A model generated the notes under the pieces. It was not told the origin of the DNA. It worked only from the letters and a program-made list of their open reading frames with translations, and searched no databases. Positions 29,453 through 34,821 of a stretch of 34,821 nt of DNA are shown one piece after another. Origin of the DNA: JBEPVZ01 sp041690695 (GTDB taxonomy: Bacteria; Patescibacteriota; Microgenomatia; Daviesbacterales; UBA10151); the NCBI GenBank assembly GCA_041690695.1, contig JBEPVZ010000010.1:1-34821 (forward strand). Reading direction: 5' to 3'. The position numbers and the translations under genes were made by a program. Position 1 is the stretch's first letter. Every line of letters starts with the position of its first letter.

Positions 29453-30370
29453 ATGGATACTCCACATAAACTTATCATCATCGGCTCCGGTCCTGCTGGC
29501 TTAACTGCCGCCATCTATGCTGCTCGGGGAAATTTAGATCCAATTGTAATTGCTGGCCGTCAGGCTGGGGGACAGCTGACTTTAACAACTGATGTTGATG
29601 ATTTTCCGGGTTTCCCAGAAGGTATTCAAGGTCCGGATTTAATGGATAAAATGCGTGCTCAAGCTGAGCGGTTTCGAACACAATTTGTTGAGGAAGATGT
29701 TTTATCCGTTGATTTATCAACCCGGCCATTTACGATTAAAACTGAAACCCAGGAATTAAAAACGGAGAGCCTAATTATCGCTTCTGGCGCTTCGGCTAAA
29801 TGGTTGGGACTTGAATCAGAATGGAGATTAATTGGCAAAGGCGTCTCAGCCTGTGCGGTTTGCGATGCCTTATTCTTTAAAAATAAAAACGTTATCGTCG
29901 TTGGGGGAGGAGATACTGCTATGCGAGAAGCTCAACACTTGGCTAAGGTTTGTCAAAAAGTCACTATCGTTCATCGCCGCGGTGAGTTTCGTGCCCAAGC
30001 TGCGTTGGTTAAGCTCGTTCAAGAAAAATCTAACGTTGAATTTTTATTTAATAGTCAGATCGAGGAAGTTTTAGGCCAGGATAAAGTCACCGCCGTCAAG
30101 ATTAAAAATGTCGAAACGAGCGTAGTTACCGAGATGCCAATTGATGGGGTCTTTGTGGCAATTGGCCACCAGCCTAATACCGGATTTCTGAATAAACAGC
30201 TTGAGCTTGATCATGGTGGCTATGTGGTCGTTAAGAACGAGATTGAAACTTCTGTTGAAGGAGTCTATGCGGCAGGCGATCTTGCCGATCATACTTACCG
30301 TCAAGCCTCAACCGCCGCGGGAGCGGGTTGTAAAGCCGCATTAGCCGTGGAACGCTTCCTAGAAGGCTAA
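29453..30370 (+). CDS. trxB: Thioredoxin-disulfide reductase
   Basis: The 305-residue protein is a complete TrxB-type flavoprotein: FAD motif IIGSGPAGLTAAIYAARG at the N-terminus, the redox-active ACAVCDALF (Cys134, Cys137; variant of the usual CATCDG), NADPH motif GGGDTA (residues 151-156), HRR at 174-176 and C-terminal YAAGDLAD. It reduces thioredoxin with NADPH. Start chosen at ATG 29453, immediately before the FAD motif. No thioredoxin gene lies in the window. Confidence 0.95.
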   Translation: MDTPHKLIIIGSGPAGLTAAIYAARGNLDPIVIAGRQAGGQLTLTTDVDDFPGFPEGIQGPDLMDKMRAQAERFRTQFVEEDVLSVDLSTRPFTIKTETQELKTESLIIASGASAKWLGLESEWRLIGKGVSACAVCDALFFKNKNVIVVGGGDTAMREAQHLAKVCQKVTIVHRRGEFRAQAALVKLVQEKSNVEFLFNSQIEEVLGQDKVTAVKIKNVETSVVTEMPIDGVFVAIGHQPNTGFLNKQLELDHGGYVVVKNEIETSVEGVYAAGDLADHTYRQASTAAGAGCKAALAVERFLEG

Positions 30371-30406
30371 CCTAGATCCACCTACCTAGTTCAGCCAATA
30401 CTGGGC

Positions 30407-30412
30407 TATAAT
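30407..30412 (+). promoter_or_regulatory. Consensus -10 box of the 85-aa/VirD4-like operon
   Basis: TATAAT lies 6 nt before the ATG at 30419; implies a leaderless mRNA. Confidence 0.6.
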
Positions 30413-30418
30413 ATAGGT

Positions 30419-30676
30419 ATGGATGCTGCCCCGCCGATTCTTGCCCAAACTCCGCCTGCGATTCACCAACAAGCGGCTGATGATATTGCGGATTCTCTAA
30501 AGCAAGTTCTTGAAGGAGATCACCAAGTTATGCCGGTTAATGAAGATACAGTGGTTGAGATAGGTGATAGTTTGAATCAAAAAGTTGACCGGGTAATTTT
30601 TAATAGACCTGGACAAGAACCATCGAAAAGTTTCCTGGCCAAGTTAAAAGAAAGGATTGGTAAGAAGAGTAATTAA
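30419..30676 (+). CDS. Small acidic protein in front of the VirD4-like ATPase gene
   Basis: The 85-residue soluble protein has no clear family. It is acidic in the middle (EGDHQVMPVNEDTVVEIGDS) and basic at the end (SFLAKLKERIGKKSN). Its stop codon shares one base with the ATG of the large ATPase gene (TAATG at 30674-30678), so it is translationally coupled and probably functions with it. Function unknown. Confidence 0.6.
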   Translation: MDAAPPILAQTPPAIHQQAADDIADSLKQVLEGDHQVMPVNEDTVVEIGDSLNQKVDRVIFNRPGQEPSKSFLAKLKERIGKKSN

Positions 30677-33021
30677 TGGAAGTTGCACAAACTAGTAGTT
30701 TTGATATTTTAGGTTTAGTTGAAGCCATTACGGTCGTTTTGGTGGTTTTATCTATTATTGGGGGATCGCTCATGTATTTTTGGCCATACCTATTAGCTTG
30801 GTATAAATACCGAGACCGAGAAAAACATTCACTGGAGTTTGTCTTATTTCAAATTGTTGTTCCAAAAGCCAATGAGATTAAGATTGATGCGGCTGAGCAG
30901 TTGTTTGGAGCGCTTTATGCTATTAAAGCTAGTCATGGTACCTTCAGTTTTTTGCATCCTCAGCCACATATCTCGTTTGAAATCGTCTCGCTTCCGGAGT
31001 CGATTAAGTTTTATATCTCATGTCACAAAAAACATCGTGATCTAATTGAAAAACAGATTAACGGAGCTTACCCAGATGCTGAGATTAGGGAATCTCCGGA
31101 ATATAATATTTTTACTGAAAACGGCCAGACCGCTTATGCGATGTTACAGCTTCGAGCGGCTAACCATTTTCCAATTAAAACTTATCGAGATTTACCAACT
31201 GATCCATTGTCGGCTATGACCTCAGCCTTCGCTAAAATGAGTGAAGGGGAGGGAGCTGCGCTTCAGATTACGATTTCGCCGGCGGATGGTCATTGGAAAG
31301 ATATTGGCAAGAAATTTATCAAAAAGGAGAAAGATCCGGGGACAGGCGATAAGCCCAAAGCTCCACCTGATCAAAAACAGCTTGAAGCCGTTGAAGGTAA
31401 ATTAGCCAGGTCTGGTTTCCATACCACTATTCGAATTGTCGTTTCCTCAACCTCAAAAGATTCTGCCAAAGCTCATTTAACCAATATTAAAAGTGTCTTT
31501 GAGCAATTTTCAGGGCCATATAACGGTTTCAAGAACCTTAAGATTAAATCCGAAAAAGCCTTCTTAACCGATTTTATTTATCGGTACTTGCCTAAATATG
31601 CCAAGTTGCCAGTTTTGACTCCTGACGAGATCTCCTCTTTGTACCATTTTCCAAATAAATCGATTGAAACGCCGCATATTCAATGGCTCGCCGCTAAAAG
31701 TGCGCCGGCGCCTGAAAAAATCCCGACCTCTGGACTCTATGTTGGTAAATCAGTTTTCCGCGGGCTATCTCGACCGGTTTATATCAGTGATACTGATCGG
31801 AGGCGTCATATGTACATCATCGGACGAACTGGTAGTGGAAAGACTGAGATGATGAAGTCTTTAATGATTCAAGATATTTATGCTGGTAAAGGGATCTGTT
31901 TTATTGATCCTCACGGCGATGCGGCTGAGGAGATGTTGGAGCGAATTCCGCCAGAGCGAGCTAAAGATGTCATCTATTTTGATCCCTCGGATCAAGACCG
32001 GCCATTTGGATTAAACATGCTTGAATATTATTCCGAGGATCAAAAGCATCTGGTGGTGGCCTCAGTTATTGGTTTAATGTACAAGTTATTTGATCCACAA
32101 AAGGTTGGTATTATCGGACCTCGTTTTGAACATGGAGTCAGAAACGCTATGTTAACGGTTATGTCTCGGCCAGGTGGAACCTTCGTCGAAGTTGTCCGAG
32201 TTATGACTGATCCTAATTTCGTTAAAGAGCTTTTGCCCCACGTCACCGATCCAGTTGTTCGTCGTTACTGGACCGATCAGATCGCTCAAACTTCAGACTT
32301 TCATAAATCCGAAGTTTTGGATTACACCGTTTCAAAGTTTGGTCGATTCGTTACCAATACGATGATGCGAAATATTATTGGTCAATCTCAATCCTCATTT
32401 GATTTAAGAAAAGTTATGGATGAGGGTAAAATTCTGATTTTTAACCTCTCAAAAGGTCGGATTGGGGAGGAAAATTCCAACTTCTTAGGACTGATTTTGG
32501 TTCCAAAAATTCTGGCGGCGGCTATGTCGCGGGCTAATATTGCTGAGGCAGATAGGCGAGACTTTTATCTATATGTCGACGAGTTCCAGAACTTCGCAAC
32601 TGAAACTTTTGCTGATATCTTGTCTGAGGCTCGGAAATACAAACTTAACTTGATTGTGGCTAACCAATTTATTGGTCAGATTGGTGAAGATTTAAAGAAT
32701 GCCGTTTTTGGTAACGTTGGTACGATTGCCGCATTCCGTGTTGGTGTGACCGATGCTAATTATTTGCAACACGAATTTGCGCCTGTTTTTACTGAACAAG
32801 ATTTAGTTAATATTGAAGCCCGACATATTTATATGAAGACTCAAGTTAATGGGGAGCCTGTTCCACCTTTTTCAGTTGACCTAACCTTCCCGAATTTTGA
32901 GGCTTGGACGAAGATGAGACGACCCGAAATTGCTAAAGCGATTCGAGAGTTATCCCGCTTAAGTTATGGTCGAGATCGAGCGGGGGTTGAATCACAGGTA
33001 ATCTTGAGATCAAAGTTATAA
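30676..33021 (+). CDS. VirD4/TraG-like type IV secretion-family ATPase
   Basis: The 781-residue protein has an N-terminal membrane helix (about residues 14-37), a large middle domain and a motor domain with Walker A IIGRTGSGKTEMM (residues 381-393) and Walker B FYLYVDEFQNF (Asp635-Glu636). CFIDPHGDAAEEM is a family signature, and SEARKYKLNLIVANQFIGQI is typical. Relatives pump DNA or proteins across membranes in conjugation or in competence/pilus machines; in Patescibacteria they appear as chromosomal singles. No relaxase or VirB partner lies nearby. It ends 2 nt from the 3' end of the convergent tRNA-Ile gene. Confidence 0.85.
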   Translation: MEVAQTSSFDILGLVEAITVVLVVLSIIGGSLMYFWPYLLAWYKYRDREKHSLEFVLFQIVVPKANEIKIDAAEQLFGALYAIKASHGTFSFLHPQPHISFEIVSLPESIKFYISCHKKHRDLIEKQINGAYPDAEIRESPEYNIFTENGQTAYAMLQLRAANHFPIKTYRDLPTDPLSAMTSAFAKMSEGEGAALQITISPADGHWKDIGKKFIKKEKDPGTGDKPKAPPDQKQLEAVEGKLARSGFHTTIRIVVSSTSKDSAKAHLTNIKSVFEQFSGPYNGFKNLKIKSEKAFLTDFIYRYLPKYAKLPVLTPDEISSLYHFPNKSIETPHIQWLAAKSAPAPEKIPTSGLYVGKSVFRGLSRPVYISDTDRRRHMYIIGRTGSGKTEMMKSLMIQDIYAGKGICFIDPHGDAAEEMLERIPPERAKDVIYFDPSDQDRPFGLNMLEYYSEDQKHLVVASVIGLMYKLFDPQKVGIIGPRFEHGVRNAMLTVMSRPGGTFVEVVRVMTDPNFVKELLPHVTDPVVRRYWTDQIAQTSDFHKSEVLDYTVSKFGRFVTNTMMRNIIGQSQSSFDLRKVMDEGKILIFNLSKGRIGEENSNFLGLILVPKILAAAMSRANIAEADRRDFYLYVDEFQNFATETFADILSEARKYKLNLIVANQFIGQIGEDLKNAVFGNVGTIAAFRVGVTDANYLQHEFAPVFTEQDLVNIEARHIYMKTQVNGEPVPPFSVDLTFPNFEAWTKMRRPEIAKAIRELSRLSYGRDRAGVESQVILRSKL

Positions 33022-33023
33022 AG

Positions 33024-33095
33024 TGGAGCTGCCTGGATTTGAACCAGGAACCAAATGTGTATAAGACATTCGCTCTACCATTGAGCTACAGCTCC
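33024..33095 (-). tRNA. tRNA-Ile(UAU)
   Basis: The 72-nt gene is a clean cloverleaf: acceptor stem GGAGCTG/CAGCTCC, D arm GCTC-AATGGTA-GAGC, anticodon stem AATGT/ACATT with loop CTTATAC, T arm CCTGG-TTCAAAT-CCAGG and discriminator A73. The anticodon is TAT, reading AUA Ile codons. Most bacteria use a CAU anticodon modified by TilS for AUA, so this is unusual. CCA is not encoded. TAAAAT lies 11 nt upstream. Confidence 0.88.
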
Positions 33096-33136
33096 GCTGT
33101 AAAGGAATTTTATCAGAAAACAGTTGGATTTACGAT

Positions 33137-34015
33137 TTAGAGCTCTTCGAGGGAGACTTTAGCTTCGACAGCCGATTTACCTTGAATAAACTGTAGATAG
33201 CGCTCAGTCGTTGAAACTCTCTTATGACCAGCTAATTTTGAGATCAAAGTTAGCGATGTTCCTGAAGCTAAGTGATGAGCAATCCAGGTGTGTCTAAGAT
33301 CGTTAACCTTAGCTCCCTGAATGCCCGCCATTTTAAAGTAGCGATCGATAGCTGTCCTAATATTCCGAATTAGGAGTGGTCGGCCGGTTTTGGTGATAAA
33401 TAAGGCCTTATTAGGGCTTTTGGGACGAAGCTCCAAATATCTTTGAATAGCCGAGACCGCAGGTTTATTTAAAGGGATGTTGCGGGCAGCTGAATCTTGA
33501 CTAGCATGAACGCTTAGGGTTGGGGAGGGATCTGTTAAATTGAGATCAGAAACTGTTAAATTAGCTAATTCGCCAACTCGAATTCCAGTTTGTAAAAAAA
33601 GCTCAATAATTGCAGAAATTCTAACATCAGCCTTCGCGGCATCTCTTAGAGCTCGATATTCGATCTCAGTTAAGACTCGGGGTGGTTTATTTTCAAACTT
33701 AGGATGCTCTAAAGAATCAGCTGGATTATCACTCAAAACTCCGGTTTGTCGCAGAAACTTAAAAAAAGTTTTGGTTGAGTTAGTTTTTCGAGAGACGGAT
33801 TTAGTCGTATAGCCTTCTTTAACAAGCTGTTTCATGAAGCTAGTTAAATCTTCAAGGCTGACTGTGTCAGGCGTGACTTTATTAAGTGGAGCTTTGGAAA
33901 GGTAGGAGACTAGTTGCTCAATATCTTTGCCATAGGCTAAGATAGTAGCGGAAGCACGCGAACGTCCTTGGAGATATTGAACAAACTGTTGTCTGGCTTC
34001 ATCTAAAGTAATCAT
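33137..34015 (-). CDS. Tyrosine recombinase (XerC/D-like) with altered catalytic residues
   Basis: The 292-residue protein has the N-terminal SAM-like domain (about residues 1-100) and a catalytic domain. Arg146 lies in GIRVGEL, Arg241 in NDLRHT, His264 in GHKRVSTTERY and Tyr273 is the nucleophile. The usual His of HxxR is Asn238, and the beta-hairpin Lys region reads ASQDSAARNIPLN, with no Lys. Promoter TTGACA (34052-34057) and TATTAT (34029-34034), 17 nt apart, fix the start at 34015. It could be the host Xer or an integrase. Confidence 0.85.
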   Translation of the reverse strand: MITLDEARQQFVQYLQGRSRASATILAYGKDIEQLVSYLSKAPLNKVTPDTVSLEDLTSFMKQLVKEGYTTKSVSRKTNSTKTFFKFLRQTGVLSDNPADSLEHPKFENKPPRVLTEIEYRALRDAAKADVRISAIIELFLQTGIRVGELANLTVSDLNLTDPSPTLSVHASQDSAARNIPLNKPAVSAIQRYLELRPKSPNKALFITKTGRPLLIRNIRTAIDRYFKMAGIQGAKVNDLRHTWIAHHLASGTSLTLISKLAGHKRVSTTERYLQFIQGKSAVEAKVSLEEL

Positions 34016-34028
34016 ATGCGTATCCCAT

Positions 34029-34057
34029 ATAATATAGAGAAAGGCCATTATTGTCAA
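34029..34057 (-). promoter_or_regulatory. Promoter of the tyrosine recombinase gene
   Basis: Minus-strand TTGACA (34057-34052) and TATTAT (34034-34029) with a 17-nt spacer end 13 nt before the ATG at 34015. Confidence 0.75.
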
Positions 34058-34075
34058 GCTACAACAGCCTAAAAT

Positions 34076-34429
34076 ATGTTTAAAAAAATCTTAATAACCT
34101 TAGCTAGCCTAATGGTTTTATTTATTATTTTTAACTTGGGGAGGCAGATTTCAAACGCACTTGAGGCTGGAAAACGACTTGACCAGGCTGAGGCGGCTTT
34201 TAATACGGCTAAAAATACTAATGATCAGCTTAAACAAAAGATGACTCAAGTTGCGCAACCGGGCTTTATTGAAGAGATAGCCCGTAATAAGTTGGGTTTA
34301 GCTCGGCCGGGGGAGACAATAGTCATAATTCCAGAGCAAGCAATTAGTCAGGTTTTGGGTGTTCAAAAACAGGTTTCAGAGGTTAAATTGCCAAATTGGC
34401 AGGCGTGGTTAAGGTTGATCTTTCCCTAG
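34076..34429 (+). CDS. FtsB/DivIC-like division protein
   Basis: The 117-residue protein has an N-terminal membrane helix (ILITLASLMVLFIIFNLG), a coiled coil (GKRLDQAEAAFNTAKNTNDQ), and the FtsB/DivIC signature GFIEEIARNKLGLARPGETI. These bitopic proteins join FtsL and FtsQ/DivIB in the divisome. The gene is divergent from the recombinase gene; the stop lies 9 nt before the tRNA-Met promoter's TATAAT. Size and motif fit the family well. Confidence 0.87.
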   Translation: MFKKILITLASLMVLFIIFNLGRQISNALEAGKRLDQAEAAFNTAKNTNDQLKQKMTQVAQPGFIEEIARNKLGLARPGETIVIIPEQAISQVLGVQKQVSEVKLPNWQAWLRLIFP

Positions 34430-34437
34430 CTCCGAGC

Positions 34438-34443
34438 TATAAT
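34438..34443 (+). promoter_or_regulatory. -10 box of initiator tRNA
   Basis: TATAAT ends 5 nt before the first base of the tRNA, so transcription should start at or within one or two bases of the mature 5' end. Confidence 0.6.
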
Positions 34444-34448
34444 GGCTC

Positions 34449-34520
34449 CGCGGGGTAGAGCAGTGGTAGCTCGTGAGGCTCATAATCTCAAGGTCGTTGG
34501 TTCGAATCCAACCCCCGCAA
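34449..34520 (+). tRNA. Initiator tRNA-Met(CAU)
   Basis: The 72-nt gene has the hallmark C1-A72 mismatch of bacterial initiators (CGCGGGG with CCCCGCA), a D arm GAGC-AGTGGTA-GCTC, anticodon loop CTCATAA and T arm GTTGG-TTCGAAT-CCAAC. The anticodon stem is TGAGG/TCTCA, so the usual three G-C pairs are reduced (A29-U41, G30-C40, G31-U39). CCA is not encoded. It is followed by uppP. Confidence 0.9.
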
Positions 34521-34525
34521 CTCAA

Positions 34526-34597
34526 GCGGCCTGCACCGCGAAGATCCCATGAGTAGCAACGAATGGGAAACTCTTGAATTCCTAATCCCAATTCGTT
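34526..34597 (+). promoter_or_regulatory. Structured leader between tRNA-Met and uppP
   Basis: A small GCGG/CCGC hairpin (34526-34539) is followed by two alternative pairings that share the segment ATGGGA (34563-34568): TCCCAT (34545-34550) upstream, or an 11-bp bulged pairing with TCCCAATTCGTT (34586-34597) downstream. The second ends directly before the AAGG Shine-Dalgarno (34598-34601). A switch-like control of translation is possible. Confidence 0.4.
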
Positions 34598-34608
34598 AAG
34601 GTAGGGAG

Positions 34609-34821
34609 GTGGATTACTTCCAAGCCTTAATTCTGGCAATTGTTGAGGGTGTAACTGAATTTTTGCCAATCTCTTCAACCGCCCACCAAGTTTTAGCTGC
34701 TCAACTGCTCGGAATTTCTGAGACTGACTTTGTGAAGACTTTTGAGATCTTTATTCAATCTGGGGCGATCTTATCAGTGGTCGTTTATTACGCCAAGGAG
34801 TTACTAACTCGCCGAAAACTC
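34609..34821 (+). CDS. uppP: Undecaprenyl-diphosphatase UppP (5' part; runs off the window)
   Basis: Only the first 71 codons are present. The protein begins MDYFQALILAIVEGVTEFLP and continues ISSTAHQVLAAQLL, the diagnostic EGVTEFLPISST motif of UppP/BacA, with the catalytic Glu in EGVTEF and Ser/His in SSTAH. It recycles the lipid carrier for peptidoglycan and envelope synthesis in the membrane. The start is GTG at 34609; AAGG at 34598-34601 fits as the ribosome-binding site and there is a stop three codons upstream. The 3' end lies beyond the window. Confidence 0.92.
   Translation, partial: MDYFQALILAIVEGVTEFLPISSTAHQVLAAQLLGISETDFVKTFEIFIQSGAILSVVVYYAKELLTRRKL

Noticed and set aside
29453..30370. 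Lack of CATCDG as evidence of an inactive TrxB
   Set aside because: The two redox Cys are retained (CAVC), so the variation in the inner residues does not imply inactivity.
30676..33021. Part of a conjugative element
   Set aside because: No relaxase, VirB/Tra genes or flanking direct repeats are visible; neighbours are trxB and a tRNA.
33137..34057. Longer start for the tyrosine recombinase at 34057
   Set aside because: The extra codons overlap the TTGACA and TATTAT promoter elements; the start at 34015 fits the promoter.
1..34821. CRISPR array, insertion sequence or prophage
   Set aside because: I saw no regularly spaced repeats, transposase gene or structural phage genes. The only recombinase is the Xer-like protein and the only mobile-type element is the group I intron.

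Overview
The window (about 40% GC by eye) looks like a chromosomal segment of a small-genome bacterium, most likely a member of the Patescibacteria/Candidate Phyla Radiation. This is inferred from very short intergenic gaps, many tiny single-domain proteins, a tRNA gene split by a self-splicing group I intron, a VirD4/TraG-like ATPase in a housekeeping context, Pro/Ser/Thr-rich surface proteins, and a -10 box just upstream of many start codons. UGA is used as a stop, so the Gracilibacteria/Absconditabacteria code does not apply. The exact class cannot be fixed from sequence alone.

Layout. 1-5 kb: a RibD/DHFR-like protein (cut by the window edge), a Nudix protein, a degenerate HAD-like protein, a short-chain dehydrogenase, a DoxX-like membrane protein, an APH-fold kinase and an IMP dehydrogenase. 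5-6.2 kb: a P-loop kinase-like gene, then a tRNA gene that reads as Asp(GTC) but becomes tRNA-Asn(GTT) once a 201-nt group I intron is removed, then a tiny helix-turn-helix ORF. 6.2-11.4 kb: an accessory island of small stand-alone domains (two DUF1801, three VOC/PhnB-like, GNAT, cupin, iron-permease-like, COG4705-like membrane protein), closed by a BrnT/CopG-type toxin-antitoxin pair with a clear promoter and operator. 11.4-14.3 kb: a Pro/Thr-rich protein, an RDD membrane protein, a MarR regulator with a membrane-anchored all-helical protein, and a second RibD/DHFR-like protein.

14.3-20.3 kb: a methyltransferase with an unrecognised N-terminus, an unknown protein, a half-size MFS protein, a sensor-like membrane protein, a membrane-anchored SGNH hydrolase, a FemAB-like aminoacyltransferase and a spermidine-synthase-like protein. 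20.3-23.2 kb: a tight four-gene operon of exported or anchored proteins around a ROK sugar kinase. 23.2-27.6 kb: a type IV pilin-like protein, a YeaQ/YmgE stress protein, a soluble GAF histidine kinase coupled to an unknown P-loop protein, a convergent OmpR-type regulator, and a YtxH-like protein. 27.6-34.8 kb: a flavin reductase, secreted proteins, thioredoxin reductase, the VirD4-like ATPase, tRNA-Ile(UAU), a tyrosine recombinase, an FtsB/DivIC-like division protein, initiator tRNA and the start of uppP.

How it fits together. The right-hand part is envelope- and division-centred (FemAB, UppP, FtsB, pilin, SGNH hydrolase, secreted proteins). Many promoters place a TATAAT-like box 6-9 nt before ATG or GTG, implying leaderless mRNAs, while a few genes instead carry a strong shared AAGGGGGTGAA Shine-Dalgarno. 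Convergent genes abut or overlap with little room for terminators. The most notable findings are the tRNA-Asn group I intron, the leaderless promoter layout, the unusual initiator and Ile tRNAs, and the toxin-antitoxin operator.
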